Shown here: positions 15,584-26,391 of the stretch, piece after piece
Layout of the letters: every line of letters starts with the position of its first letter
Position numbering within the stretch: position 1 is the stretch's first letter
Source of the DNA: Thermomonospora echinospora
GTDB taxonomy: Bacteria; Actinomycetota; Actinomycetes; Streptosporangiales; Streptosporangiaceae
Assembly (NCBI RefSeq): GCF_900108175.1
Contig: NZ_FNVO01000002.1
Span: forward strand, 373,051 to 437,050
DNA: 64,000 nucleotides
Reading direction: 5' to 3'
Made by a program: the position numbers and the translations under genes
The notes under the pieces: generated by a model
Databases searched by the model: none
The model's input: the letters and a program-made list of their open reading frames with translations, nothing else
Told to the model about the DNA's origin: nothing

Positions 15584-16990
15584 ATGAGCACACACTTTGA
15601 CGTCGTGGTCCTGGGCGCGGGCCCGGGTGGATATGTCGCCGCGATCCGGTCGGCACAGCTCGGGCTCAAGACGGCGATCATCGAGGAGCGTTACTGGGGT
15701 GGGGTCTGCCTGAACGTGGGCTGCATCCCGTCCAAGGCCCTGCTGCGCAACGCCGAGTTGGCGCACATCTTCACCAACGAGCGCAAGCTGTTCGGCATCG
15801 AGGTCGACGGCGAGGTCCGCTTCGACTTCGGCGCGGCCTTCCAGCGCAGCCGGCAGGTGGCCGACGGCCGGGTCAAGGGCGTCCACTACCTGATGAAGAA
15901 GAACGGCATCACTGAGTTCACCGGGCGGGGCACGTTCACCGACCCGAACACCCTGCAGGTGCAGCCGTCAGACGGCGGCCAGACCCAGACCGTCACCTTC
16001 GACCACTGCATCATCGCCGCCGGCGCGCACCCCCGGCTGCTGCCCGGCACCTCCCTGTCGGAACGGGTGGTGACCTACGAGGAGCAGATCCTCGACGAGA
16101 AGCTGCCGGAGAGCATCGTCATCGCCGGGGCCGGGGCGATCGGCGTCGAGTTCGCCTACGTGCTGCACAACTACGGCGTCAAGGTCACCATCGTGGAGTT
16201 CCTGGACCGGATGGTGCCGCTGGAGGACGCCGAGGTGTCCAAGGAACTGGCCCGCCGCTACCGCAAGATGGGCATCGACGTGCTCACCTCCACGCGGGTG
16301 GAGACCATCGACGACTCCGGCGAGAAGGTCAAGGTCACCGTGACCGGCAAGGACGGCTCGCAGCAGACGCTGGAGGCCGACAAGGTCCTGCAGGCCATCG
16401 GGTTCGCGCCGAACGTCGAGGGCTACGGCCTGGAGAAGACCGGGGTCGCGCTGACCGAGCGCGGCGCCATCGACGTGGACGGCCGCTGCCGCACCAGCGT
16501 GCCGCACATCTTCGCGATCGGCGACGTGACCGCCAAGCTGATGCTGGCGCACGCCGCCGAGGCGATGGGCATCATCGCGGCCGAGACCATCGCCGACGCC
16601 GAGACGATGGAACTGGACTACGTGATGATCCCCCGGGCCACGTACTGCCAGCCGCAGGTCGCCAGCTTCGGCTACACCGAGGCGCAGGCCCGCGAGGAGG
16701 GCTTCGACGTCAAGGTGGCCAAGTTCCCGTTCACCGCCAACGGCAAGGCGCACGGCCTGGGCGACCCCAACGGCTTCGTCAAGATCATCAGCGACGCCCG
16801 GTACGGCGAGCTGCTGGGCGCCCACATGATCGGCCCGGACGTCACCGAGCTGCTGCCGGAGCTGACGCTGGCCCAGCAGTGGGACCTGACCGTGCACGAG
16901 GTGGCCCGCAACGTGCACGCCCACCCGACCCTGAGCGAGGCGGTCAAGGAGGCGGTCCACGGCCTGGCCGGCCACATGATCAACTTCTAG
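15584..16990 (+). CDS. lpd: dihydrolipoamide dehydrogenase
   Basis: This 468-residue flavoprotein disulfide reductase is very close in sequence pattern to mycobacterial LpdC. It has FAD-binding GAGPGG (11-16), the redox disulfide CLNVGC (Cys42, Cys47), the NAD-binding [12 protein letters not shown] and the C-terminal HAHPTLSEA with the catalytic His. It serves as E3 of the 2-oxo acid dehydrogenase complexes and, with the gcv genes of this window, could serve the glycine cleavage system. I chose ATG 15584 because homologues start [13 protein letters not shown]. The longer frame from 15548 adds 12 non-conserved residues. TATCGT ends 7 nt before the ATG, so the transcript may be leaderless. Confidence 0.93.
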   Translation: MSTHFDVVVLGAGPGGYVAAIRSAQLGLKTAIIEERYWGGVCLNVGCIPSKALLRNAELAHIFTNERKLFGIEVDGEVRFDFGAAFQRSRQVADGRVKGVHYLMKKNGITEFTGRGTFTDPNTLQVQPSDGGQTQTVTFDHCIIAAGAHPRLLPGTSLSERVVTYEEQILDEKLPESIVIAGAGAIGVEFAYVLHNYGVKVTIVEFLDRMVPLEDAEVSKELARRYRKMGIDVLTSTRVETIDDSGEKVKVTVTGKDGSQQTLEADKVLQAIGFAPNVEGYGLEKTGVALTERGAIDVDGRCRTSVPHIFAIGDVTAKLMLAHAAEAMGIIAAETIADAETMELDYVMIPRATYCQPQVASFGYTEAQAREEGFDVKVAKFPFTANGKAHGLGDPNGFVKIISDARYGELLGAHMIGPDVTELLPELTLAQQWDLTVHEVARNVHAHPTLSEAVKEAVHGLAGHMINF

Positions 16991-17108
16991 TCCGGCGCGT
17001 CCCCCGCGGCGTCCGTCCCCGCACGCCCGTGCTTCGAACCCCGGCGCGGATCGCACCCGTACCACCTGCGGACGAGTGTGCGATCGCTGAGCCGGGAGGT
17101 GCACGAGC

Positions 17109-19301
17109 GTGCAGGACCCACTCATGCCCGACGGCACAACGCCCGACGGCGCCACACCGGGCGACGGCGCGCCGCCCGGCCATGCGATGGCCGGCCCCGC
17201 GACGATCCGCCGCCCGGCGGCCACCGGCACGAACGCCGGCCGCACGACCGCCGAGGACACGACGGCCGGTGGTACGACGGGCGGCCGTGCGGTAGCCAGG
17301 AGCGTCGTGGGTGGTCCCGCGGCGGGCTGTGCCGAGGGTGACGGCGCCGGCCGTGCGGAGGCCGGTGCCGCTCCGGCGGAGGCCCCCGCGCCCTGGGACG
17401 GGGCGCGGGGGCTGCTGTATCTGGGGGTGCTCTCGGGTGCGGTGGCGCTGTGCGCGCTGGCCGCCGCCCTGTACTTCGGCGGCGCGCTGACGTCGTCCGT
17501 CCCCTGGCTGGACGGGTCGGGCGGGCTGACCCGGGGCGGGCTACCGGTCTCCGAGCTGGTGATGACCGCGGCGGGGACGGTCACCGTGGGCCTGCTGCTG
17601 GCGGGGGCGGTGCTGCTGGCCGGACCGGACGGCGGCCTGCCGCCGCTCGCCCGGCGCTGTCTGCGTTCGGTGCGGGTGAGCGCGGGGATCTGGGTGGCCG
17701 CAACGCTGGTCACCACCGTGCTGTCGGTGTCGTACCTGCTGGGCAAGCCGGTGTCGCAGGTCACCGACGCGGATCTGCTGAGCTATCTCACGGACCTGAC
17801 CCGGGGCCGGGCGCTGGTGGTGATCGTGGTGCTGGCCGGGGTGCCGGCGGTGTGCGCGTCCCGGCCCCGCAGTGCGGGCGGGGCCGGGGGGCTGCTGCTG
17901 GTCGCGCTGGCCGGGCTGCTGCCGCAGGTGGTCACGGGGCACTCGGCGTCCTCGGACGACCATTGGCTCGCGGTGTTCAGCCTCGCCGTGCACGTGACGG
18001 CGGCCGCGGTGTGGGTCGGCGGGCTGCTGGTGCTGACGGCGCTGGCCCGGCCCGCCGGACCGCTGCTCGCGGTGATCGTTCCGCGTTACAGCGCGCTGGC
18101 CGGGGTCTGCTTCGCCGCCGTGGCCGCCAGCGGGCTGGTGAACGCCTGGCTCCAGCTCGGCGGGGCCGGCGCGGTGCTCGGCAGCCGGTACGGGCTGCTG
18201 GTGCTGGCCAAGGTGGCGGCGCTGGGCTGCCTGGGCCTGCTGGGGTGGCGGCACCGGCGGGCGAGTCTGCCCGCGTTGCGGACGCGTGGGCGCGGGCGGG
18301 TCTTCGTCCGGCTCGCGGCGGCCGAGGTGGTCGTGATGGCCGCCGCGATGGCGCTGGCCACGGCGCTGTCGCGGACGCCGCCGCCCGCCGAGGACACCGG
18401 GCCGACCGATCCGGCCGGGGTCCTGCTGGGCTTCGAGGCCCCCGGGCCGGCCGGTGTGGCGGCGTACGCGTTCGGCCGGCTGCTCGACCCGCTGTTCTGC
18501 ACGCTGGTCGCGGCGGGGGCCGGGCTGTACCTGGCCGGGGTGCTCCGGTTGCGCCGGGCCGGCGTCCGCTGGCCTGTCCGGCGGACGCTGGCCTGGTACG
18601 GCGGGTTGCTGATCGTGCTGGTGGCGACCTGTGGCGGGCTCGCCCGCTACAGCATGGTGCTGTTCAGCAACCATGTGGTGCAGCATCTGGTGCTGACGCT
18701 GGTCGCTCCCGTCCCGCTGCTGCTGGCGGCTCCGGCCGACCTCGCCCTGCGGTCGCTGCATCCCGGCTCCGGGTCCGAAGCGGTGGGCCGGACGCCCCGG
18801 GACCTGCTGGTCTCCGTGCTGGAGAGCCGTGCGGCACGGCTGTCCGCGCACCCGGTGGCGGCGCTGACGGCGGCGGTCCTCGTCCTGTACGGCTTCTACG
18901 CGTCGCCGCTGTTCGAGGCGTCGCTGCGCAACTATCCGCTGCACTCGCTCGCCATGGTGGTGTTCCTGGCGACCGGGATGCTCTTCATGCGGGCCGTCCA
19001 CGGTGGCGCACGGTGGCTGCCGCTCGCCCTGGCCCCCTTCCATTTGGTCTTCGGGTACGCGTTCATGACGGCCGCAAGTGTGATCGCCGGGGACTGGTAC
19101 GAGGCCCTCGCCCGCACCTGGGGACCCCTGCCCGAGCAGGACCAGCGGACCGCCGGCCTGCTCATATGGGTGATCGGTGGTCTGGCCACCGTGACGCTCC
19201 CGTTCCTCGCCCGGAGGGCTCCGCTTCCTCAGGGATCCGGGATGAGAACCTTTACCGCGCAGAGGACCGACGTGGACGGTGAGGTTCGGCGGCGGCGTTG
19301 A
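17109..19301 (+). CDS. CopD-CtaG fusion membrane protein
   Basis: This 730-residue polytopic protein starts with about 100 disordered Gly/Thr/Ala-rich residues. A CopD-like copper-resistance domain with about eight helices follows (including the His-containing FSLAVHVTAAAVWVGGLLVL segment), then a CtaG/caa3-type assembly domain (LVLTLVAPVPLLLAAPADLALR, HPVAALTAAVLVLYGFY). Fusions of these domains are known in actinobacteria, including mycobacteria. The likely role is copper handling for cytochrome oxidase assembly. Start GTG 17109 is preceded by GGGAGGT. The gap behind lpd is about 120 nt with no obvious terminator. Confidence 0.85.
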   Translation: MQDPLMPDGTTPDGATPGDGAPPGHAMAGPATIRRPAATGTNAGRTTAEDTTAGGTTGGRAVARSVVGGPAAGCAEGDGAGRAEAGAAPAEAPAPWDGARGLLYLGVLSGAVALCALAAALYFGGALTSSVPWLDGSGGLTRGGLPVSELVMTAAGTVTVGLLLAGAVLLAGPDGGLPPLARRCLRSVRVSAGIWVAATLVTTVLSVSYLLGKPVSQVTDADLLSYLTDLTRGRALVVIVVLAGVPAVCASRPRSAGGAGGLLLVALAGLLPQVVTGHSASSDDHWLAVFSLAVHVTAAAVWVGGLLVLTALARPAGPLLAVIVPRYSALAGVCFAAVAASGLVNAWLQLGGAGAVLGSRYGLLVLAKVAALGCLGLLGWRHRRASLPALRTRGRGRVFVRLAAAEVVVMAAAMALATALSRTPPPAEDTGPTDPAGVLLGFEAPGPAGVAAYAFGRLLDPLFCTLVAAGAGLYLAGVLRLRRAGVRWPVRRTLAWYGGLLIVLVATCGGLARYSMVLFSNHVVQHLVLTLVAPVPLLLAAPADLALRSLHPGSGSEAVGRTPRDLLVSVLESRAARLSAHPVAALTAAVLVLYGFYASPLFEASLRNYPLHSLAMVVFLATGMLFMRAVHGGARWLPLALAPFHLVFGYAFMTAASVIAGDWYEALARTWGPLPEQDQRTAGLLIWVIGGLATVTLPFLARRAPLPQGSGMRTFTAQRTDVDGEVRRRR

Positions 19302-19316
19302 GAAAGGGCCAGGTGG

Positions 19317-20375
19317 ATGGTGACGGCTGAGGAGCGGCGGTGGCGCCAAGAGCGGACGCGGCTCAACCGGCGGCGGGCTGAACTAGGGGACGCGGCCGAC
19401 AAGCTCTACCCGGGAGCGCCCAGGGTCGGCTCCACTGCGTTGTTGTGCCGACCGGAGTGGATCCCCGCCGACCCCCTTCCCCTGGAGTCGGTACGGCTGC
19501 TCTGGGACGAGGACCCGACACCCCCGGCGGTGACGGGCGCCGAGGCGGTGCTGCCCGACGGCTACCGCACCTACAGCGAGGCCATGGGCGCGCTGGCGGC
19601 CCCGGCCGTGTTCGAGAACCGTCCCAGCTACCGGCTGCTGGCGGCCGACCTCACCGGTCACGGCACGGCCCGCGACAGCCACGGTGACCTTCGAGCGGGC
19701 GGGCCGATGCTGAGGTTGGCGGGGGCGTGCTACTTCGAGGGCGTGGACGTCGGGGAGGCGGTCGCGCACGAACTCGCGGCGGAGGCCGAGGGGCTGCCGC
19801 TGCGGACGCTGGTCGGGGACCCGTGCGAGCTGGCACGGCGGGCGGCGCTGCCCGCCATCACCACCGTGACCATCCGGCGCCGGGCGCGTGACTTCGTGCT
19901 GCACTGGCGGGACCCGGCGAAGGTCGTCCACGCGGGAGGACTCCACCAGGTGATGCCGGTCGGGGTGTTCCAGCCGGTCACCGGCGATCACGCGGACGAC
20001 CTGAATCTGTGGCGCTGCATGGCGCGGGAGTTCAGCGAGGAGTTCCTGGGGACCGGCGAGGAGTACGGCCCCGGGTTCTCGTACGAGGACTGGCCGTTCT
20101 TCCGGCGGCTGGAGGCGGCGCGCCGGGCCGGGACGGTACGGGTCCACTGCCTGGGGCTCGGCACCGATCCGCTGACGCTGGCGGTGGACGTGCTGACGGC
20201 CGTCGTCATCGACGACGAGGTGTTCGAGGACCTGTTCGGCGGGCTGGTACGGGTCAACACGGAGGGCCGGGTGACGATGGCCCCGTTCGACGGACGGACA
20301 CCGCGGCCCATGCAGCCGGCCGGCGCCGCCGCACTGGAACTGGCTTGGCGACACCGGAACGCGCTACTCGACTGA
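19317..20375 (+). CDS. Nudix-like protein of unknown substrate
   Basis: This 352-residue protein has a basic N-terminal helix (RWRQERTRLNRRRAEL), a middle region I do not recognise, and a C-terminal region with GGLHQVMPVGVFQP followed by MAREFSEEFLG. The REFSEE stretch matches the core of a Nudix box (RExxEE), but the upstream Gly/Glu spacing is not fully canonical, so hydrolase activity is uncertain. Related actinobacterial proteins are often labelled transcriptional regulators. I see no helix-turn-helix. It lies 15 nt after the CopD-CtaG gene. Confidence 0.6.
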   Translation: MVTAEERRWRQERTRLNRRRAELGDAADKLYPGAPRVGSTALLCRPEWIPADPLPLESVRLLWDEDPTPPAVTGAEAVLPDGYRTYSEAMGALAAPAVFENRPSYRLLAADLTGHGTARDSHGDLRAGGPMLRLAGACYFEGVDVGEAVAHELAAEAEGLPLRTLVGDPCELARRAALPAITTVTIRRRARDFVLHWRDPAKVVHAGGLHQVMPVGVFQPVTGDHADDLNLWRCMAREFSEEFLGTGEEYGPGFSYEDWPFFRRLEAARRAGTVRVHCLGLGTDPLTLAVDVLTAVVIDDEVFEDLFGGLVRVNTEGRVTMAPFDGRTPRPMQPAGAAALELAWRHRNALLD

Positions 20376-20415
20376 CGCCCAGCCCGGCGAACGTGCCGCC
20401 CGGTGGGAGTGTCGT

Positions 20416-21864
20416 TCAGTCCTCGGTCAGGCCCTTGAGCTCGTCGAGGGCGTCGTCGAGATAGTCGATGAGCTCCCAGGGGTCAGGGATCATGGCGCGG
20501 CAGGTGACGATGCCGATGTCGAGCTTGCCGTCGTAGGACAGGACGGTCACGTTCAGCCCGCCGGTCAGGTCGCCGACGACCGAGATCGGGAAGTAGCCGA
20601 GCACCCGGGCGCCGCGCAGGTAGAGCGGGAAGTCCGGGCCGGGCACGTTGGAGACCATCAGGTTGACCGCGCGCAGGTACTCGCCCGGTCTGGCCTGCAG
20701 GGCCAGCCGCAGCAGCGGGCCGACCAGCGGGGTCGGGAGCAACTCGCTGATGCCCTCCAGCCAGCCGCCCGACGACCGGGCGAACCGGCGTTTGGCCGCC
20801 GCCAGGTCGCTGCGGATGGCCGCGAAGCGTTCGGCCGGGTCGTCCAGGTGGGTGGCGATCGGCGCCACCATCACCGACACCTGGTTGCCGCCTTCCGCCC
20901 CACCGGCCGGGCCCCTGCGCAGCGATACCGGCACGGCCGCCACCAGCGGCTGCTCGGGCAGCTCGCCGCGCTTGTCCAGCCAGCGGTGCAGCGCCGCGGC
21001 GACCAGCGCCATCACCACGTCGTTGACGCTGCCGCCCAGCGCCCGCCGTACGCGCTTGACCTCCTCCAGCGGCAGCTCGCCGAACGCCACCGCCCGGCGG
21101 GCGCTGATCGTCCCGTTGAACGGGGTGGCCGGGGCGACGGCGCGGGGCAGCGGGGCGGCGTTCTCCCGGCCCAGCGCGCCCTGGATCGCCCGGGCCACCG
21201 ACTGCATCCCCGGCAGCTGCCCCACCCCGGGGATCTCGTCCAGGTAGGGGGCGGTGCGCGCCAGCATGCGGGCGCTGCGGACCGGATGGGTGGCCGCCCG
21301 CAGCAGCCCGGTCCGCAGCCGCTCGGCCATGGCGGGCGCCAGTTGCGGCTCGGTGTCGTCCGGCGGCAGCTCGCGCGGCTCCGGGGACAGGTCGAGCAGG
21401 GCGGCGAGGGTCTCGGTGGCCAGCACGCCGTCGATCGCCGCGTGGTGGACCTTGAGGTAGACCCCGGTGCGGCCGCCCTCCAAGCCCTGGATGACCACCA
21501 CCTCCCACAGCGGGCGGGAACGGTCCAACGGCCGCTCGTGCAGCATCGCGACGACGTCGGCGAGCTGGGCGGCGTTGCCGGGGGCGGGCAGGCCGACCTC
21601 GAACACGTGCCGGGACGGATCGAAGTCCGGGTCGTCCTCCCAGTACGGCCGGTCGATGCCCAGCGGCACCGCGGCCAGCCGCATCCGCAGCGGACGGGTG
21701 GCCAGGTGGGCGCGCTCGCGGACCAGCTCGGCGATGTCCTCGGCGGTGAGGCGGCCGCCCGGGCAGGTGGCCGGATCGAGGATCCCCAGTCCCGCGATAT
21801 GGGTGTGCATGGTGCTGGTCTCGACGTTCAGGAAGGCGGCGTCCACCGCTGTCAACTGGCGCAT
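20416..21864 (-). CDS. wax ester synthase/diacylglycerol acyltransferase (WS/DGAT)
   Basis: This 482-residue enzyme has the WS/DGAT catalytic motif HHxxxDG (His140-His141-Ala-Ala-Ile-Asp145-Gly146), an N-terminal PLTxxDAxFL-like LTAVDAAFLNVE and a C-terminal NVPGP (VSNVPGPDFPLY). It should transfer acyl groups from acyl-CoA to diacylglycerol or fatty alcohols, making storage lipid at the membrane. The mce importer and the acyl-CoA synthetase of this window could feed it, but that is inference. It is divergent from ung. Confidence 0.9.
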   Translation of the reverse strand: MRQLTAVDAAFLNVETSTMHTHIAGLGILDPATCPGGRLTAEDIAELVRERAHLATRPLRMRLAAVPLGIDRPYWEDDPDFDPSRHVFEVGLPAPGNAAQLADVVAMLHERPLDRSRPLWEVVVIQGLEGGRTGVYLKVHHAAIDGVLATETLAALLDLSPEPRELPPDDTEPQLAPAMAERLRTGLLRAATHPVRSARMLARTAPYLDEIPGVGQLPGMQSVARAIQGALGRENAAPLPRAVAPATPFNGTISARRAVAFGELPLEEVKRVRRALGGSVNDVVMALVAAALHRWLDKRGELPEQPLVAAVPVSLRRGPAGGAEGGNQVSVMVAPIATHLDDPAERFAAIRSDLAAAKRRFARSSGGWLEGISELLPTPLVGPLLRLALQARPGEYLRAVNLMVSNVPGPDFPLYLRGARVLGYFPISVVGDLTGGLNVTVLSYDGKLDIGIVTCRAMIPDPWELIDYLDDALDELKGLTED

Positions 21865-22102
21865 CGTAGATCCCCACAGTCCTCGGTGCCAGGCGCTATC
21901 TCTCTGGGCTACGTGGTACCGGACGGTAGGTCAACGGAGACGGACAGGAAGTAACTCGGGCTTAACGTACCTGTACGAATACCTAGCGTGATCGAACGTC
22001 ACACGATAATCGCGTCGCCCCGGGCCGCCCCGCCCGGCCTGCCAGGGGCGGTCCGGCCGATCGGGCTGCGGGGGCATGATCGCGGCATTAGGGTTACCGG
22101 AC

Positions 22103-22780
22103 ATGACGGGACGACCGCTCTCGGAGATCGTCGACCCCGGGTGGGCGAGCGCGCTGGAACCGGTGGCCGGACGCATCGCGGCGATGGGGGACTTCCTGCG
22201 GGCCGAGGTGGCCGCCGGGCGGCGCTACCTGCCCGCCGGCGAGCACATCCTGCGGGCCTTCAAGCAGCCGTTCGCCGACGTGCGGGCGCTGATCGTGGGG
22301 CAGGACCCCTACCCCACCCCGGGGCATCCGGTCGGGCTGAGCTTCTCGGTGGCGCCGGACGTGCGCCCACAACCGGGCAGCCTGCTCAACATCTTCCGGG
22401 AGTACCGCGCCGACCTCGGCCATCCCGAGCCGAGCAGCGGTGACCTGACCCCGTGGACCGAGCAGGGCGTGCTGCTGCTGAACAGGGCGCTGACCGTGGC
22501 ACCGGGCAGGCCCGCCGCGCACCGCGGCAAGGGCTGGGAGGAGGTCACCGAACAGGCGATCCGGGCGCTGGCGGCGCGCGGCGGGCCGCTGGTGGCGATC
22601 CTGTGGGGCCGTGACGCCCGCAACCTCAAGCCGCTGCTGGGCGGTGTCCCGTGCATCGAGTCGGCGCATCCCAGCCCGATGTCGGCCGACCGCGGGTTCT
22701 TCGGCTCCCGCCCGTTCAGCCGCGCCAACCAGCTCCTGGAGCGGCAGGGCGGACAGCCCATCGACTGGAAGCTTCCCTGA
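22103..22780 (+). CDS. ung: uracil-DNA glycosylase
   Basis: This 225-residue family 1 enzyme removes uracil from DNA. It has motif [17 protein letters not shown] with catalytic Asp68 and motif B HPSPMS. I chose ATG 22103 because mycobacterial Ung begins MTARPLSE and this one MTGRPLSE. The in-frame ATG at 22076 adds nine non-conserved residues. The length matches the family. Confidence 0.93.
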   Translation: MTGRPLSEIVDPGWASALEPVAGRIAAMGDFLRAEVAAGRRYLPAGEHILRAFKQPFADVRALIVGQDPYPTPGHPVGLSFSVAPDVRPQPGSLLNIFREYRADLGHPEPSSGDLTPWTEQGVLLLNRALTVAPGRPAAHRGKGWEEVTEQAIRALAARGGPLVAILWGRDARNLKPLLGGVPCIESAHPSPMSADRGFFGSRPFSRANQLLERQGGQPIDWKLP

Positions 22781-22832
22781 GCGAAAGACGGCTGTGACCG
22801 CGCGCACGTTTTGTGAGTGGTCACCGACCCCA

Positions 22833-22838
22833 TAGGTT
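22833..22838 (+). promoter_or_regulatory. -10 box of a probable leaderless transcript
   Basis: TAGGTT ends 6 nt before the ATG at 22845, with TTGTGA (22811-22816) 16 bp upstream as a -35. No Shine-Dalgarno sequence is present, so the acyltransferase mRNA is likely leaderless. Confidence 0.5.
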
Positions 22839-22844
22839 TCTCGT

Positions 22845-23594
22845 ATGACGGAGATCGTGTATCCCCCGGTCATCGCGGCGGCGAAGGCCATGTTCCGAGC
22901 CCTGGACCTGCGTTGCACAGTCGAGGGAGCGCACAACATCCCGCGCACCGGAGGCGCGGTTCTCGTCAGCAACCACATCAGCTACCTGGACTTCATCTTC
23001 GCCGGGCTGGCCGCGCAGCCGGCCCGGCGGCTGGTGCGCTTCATGGCCAAGAAGGAGGTCTTCGACCACCGGATCTCCGGCCCGCTGATGCGCGGCATGA
23101 AGCACATCCCGGTGGACCGGCAGGCGGGCGCCGCCGCCTACCGGGACGCCCTCAACGCGCTCAAGGGCGGCGAGGTGCTCGGGGTGTTCGCCGAGGCGAC
23201 CATCAGCCGTTCCTTCACCGTCAAGGACATCAAGGGCGGCGCGGTGCGGATGGCCGCCTCCGCCAAGGTGCCGATGATCCCGATGGCGCTGTGGGGCACC
23301 CAGCGGCTGTGGACCAAGGGCCGGCCGCGCAACCTCAGGCAGCGGCACGTACCGATCACCATCCTGGTCGGCGAGCCCATGCACCCCACCCGCGTGCGCG
23401 ACTTCACCCCCGTGGTGGACGAGCTGCACACCCGCATGTCGCGGCTGGTCGAACGCGCCCAGCGCGAGTACCCGGAGCTGCCCAGGCCCGGTGAGGAGTG
23501 GTGGCAGCCGGCCTATCTGGGCGGCACCGCGCCGACCCCCGAGGAGGCGGCCGCGATGGACAAGGCCGAGGCGGAGGACCGCGCGGCCCGGTGA
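22845..23594 (+). CDS. PlsC-like lysophospholipid acyltransferase
   Basis: This 249-residue 1-acyl-glycerol-3-phosphate acyltransferase-type protein has block I NHISYLD (His44, Asp49) complete. Block III, normally FPEGTRS, reads FAEATIS (115-121): Glu117 is kept but the Gly and Arg are lost. This divergent block III may mark a different acyl acceptor. The C-terminal 50 residues are acidic and Pro-rich (AEAEDRAAR). It is probably membrane-peripheral, as no full membrane helix is seen. Confidence 0.83.
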   Translation: MTEIVYPPVIAAAKAMFRALDLRCTVEGAHNIPRTGGAVLVSNHISYLDFIFAGLAAQPARRLVRFMAKKEVFDHRISGPLMRGMKHIPVDRQAGAAAYRDALNALKGGEVLGVFAEATISRSFTVKDIKGGAVRMAASAKVPMIPMALWGTQRLWTKGRPRNLRQRHVPITILVGEPMHPTRVRDFTPVVDELHTRMSRLVERAQREYPELPRPGEEWWQPAYLGGTAPTPEEAAAMDKAEAEDRAAR

Positions 23595-23667
23595 CCCCGA
23601 TGAGGCGCACGGGGCGTAATTGGCTGGACGTCCCGGCGGCGGACGCCTGATCATCGGAGGCATGTCG

Positions 23668-24819
<1,152 letters not shown>

Positions 24820-24853
24820 ACCGGCTAGACCGGCAGCACGGAGCCGTTGCCGA

Positions 24854-24886
24854 GGCCGCCGGGTCCCTCATCGGGGCCCGGCGGCC
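24854..24886 (+). terminator. GC-rich hairpin terminator
   Basis: GGCCGCCGGG (24854-24863) pairs perfectly with CCCGGCGGCC (24877-24886) and the stem is extended by TCCC/GGGG. There is no U-tract, as usual in this kind of genome. It closes the AAA gene's transcript. Confidence 0.55.
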
Positions 24887-25024
24887 CCGGCCGCCCACAG
24901 GCCGGTGGTGTGTCCATTCTCACGTCCGGGATCCGGCCGTTCCCCGCGGCGCCGACGATGGGAACAGGCCAATGGCGGTGATTGGACCTGTCACGGGCGG
25001 GGCGATGCCCGCAACCTGGGGGGT

Positions 25025-26245
25025 ATGGACGACAACCTGCATCCCCAGACCCGTGCTGTGCATCCGCCCGTGATCCGGCCGGTGGACAGCACACCGCTGA
25101 CGACCCCCATCTACCAGGGGCATCTGTTCTCGTTCGAGGATGCCAAGACGATGGCGGCGGCCTTCGAGGGCCCCGCCCGGACGGTCGACGGCGGGGACGG
25201 GCACAGCGCGTTCTTCTACAGCCGGCAGGGCAACCCGACGGTCCGCTCCTTCGAGAAGGCCGTCAGCGATCTGGAGGGCGGCGCCGACGCGCTGGCCACC
25301 GGGTCGGGCATGGGGGCGGTCAACACCGTGCTCATGACGCTGCTGCGGTCCGGCGACCACGTCATCGCGCAGCGCTCGCTGTACGGCGGCACCTACGTGC
25401 TGCTGCACGACCTGGCCGAGCGGTGGGGCGTCGAGTTGACCCACGTGTCCGGTGACGACCCGGACGAGGTGCGCGCCGCGCTGCGCCCCAACACCCGGCT
25501 GCTGTACCTGGAGACCATCACCAACCCCACCACGCAGGTCGTGGACCTGCCCGCGCTGGCCTCAGTGGCCCGGGAGGCGGGGGTGCTGACGGTGGTGGAC
25601 AACACGTTCGCGACCCCGATGCTGTGCCGACCGCTGGAGCACGGCGTCGACATCGTGCTCCACTCGGCCACCAAGTACATCGGCGGGCACTCCGACCTGC
25701 TGGCCGGGGTGGTGGTCTGCGCCGATCCCGCCGTGCACCACCGGATCTGGTCGCACGCCACCGAGCTGGGGGGCAGCACCGATCCGACGACCGCCTCACT
25801 GGCGGTGCGGGGCCTGGCCACCCTGCCGCTGCGGGTGGCCCGGCAGTGCGAGAACGCACTGTTCCTGGCCCGGCGGCTGGCCGAGCACCCGGCGGTGGAG
25901 CGGGTGTACTACCCGGGGCTGCCGTCGCACCCGCAGCACGCGATCGCGCGGCGGCTGCTGGACGGCGGTTTCGGCGGGGTGCTGTCGATCGACCTGGTCG
26001 GCGGGCGCGAGGCCGGGCGCCGGTTCACCGAGAGCCTGCGGCTGGTGGCGATGGCCGCGTCGCTGGGCGGGACCAAGACGCTGGTGCTGCATCCGGCCAG
26101 CACCTCGCACCGGGGGCTGGACGCGCAGGCGCTGGCGGCCGCCGGGATCGGCGAGGGCACCGTCCGGCTGGCCGTTGGCATCGAGCATCCCGACGATCTC
26201 TGGAACGACCTGGAGCAGGCCCTGGCGGCGGACCACCGCGAGTGA
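25025..26245 (+). CDS. trans-sulfuration-family PLP enzyme (cystathionine gamma-lyase/synthase type)
   Basis: This 406-residue Cys/Met-metabolism PLP enzyme has Schiff-base Lys217 in SATKYIGGHSD, the PLP-contacting GSGMGAVN, NPTT and the cofactor Asp192 of VVDNTFATP. Candidate reactions are cystathionine gamma-lyase, cystathionine gamma-synthase or O-acetylhomoserine sulfhydrylase; the sequence alone does not separate them. ATG 25025 sits behind a G-run and begins where homologues begin. The longer frame from 24905 is non-coding in character. Confidence 0.87.
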   Translation: MDDNLHPQTRAVHPPVIRPVDSTPLTTPIYQGHLFSFEDAKTMAAAFEGPARTVDGGDGHSAFFYSRQGNPTVRSFEKAVSDLEGGADALATGSGMGAVNTVLMTLLRSGDHVIAQRSLYGGTYVLLHDLAERWGVELTHVSGDDPDEVRAALRPNTRLLYLETITNPTTQVVDLPALASVAREAGVLTVVDNTFATPMLCRPLEHGVDIVLHSATKYIGGHSDLLAGVVVCADPAVHHRIWSHATELGGSTDPTTASLAVRGLATLPLRVARQCENALFLARRLAEHPAVERVYYPGLPSHPQHAIARRLLDGGFGGVLSIDLVGGREAGRRFTESLRLVAMAASLGGTKTLVLHPASTSHRGLDAQALAAAGIGEGTVRLAVGIEHPDDLWNDLEQALAADHRE

Positions 26246-26391
26246 GCCGGGCGGCCCGGTGCGCATCCCCCGTCGTGGCGACGCCGGGCCGCCGGCCCTG
26301 GTCCTGGGGCTGCGTTCCCCGCCACGCGGCCTCGACCAGGCTCAAGCATCACCCGGCACCGACAGGGAGAACATCCGGGGCATTACGGACG

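Noticed and set aside
15968-17764. 598-codon minus-strand frame opposite lpd
   Set aside because: Antisense to a gene with conserved catalytic motifs; no recognisable domain.
22076-22102. Earlier ATG for ung
   Set aside because: Adds nine residues not seen in homologues, which begin at the MTxRPLSE position.
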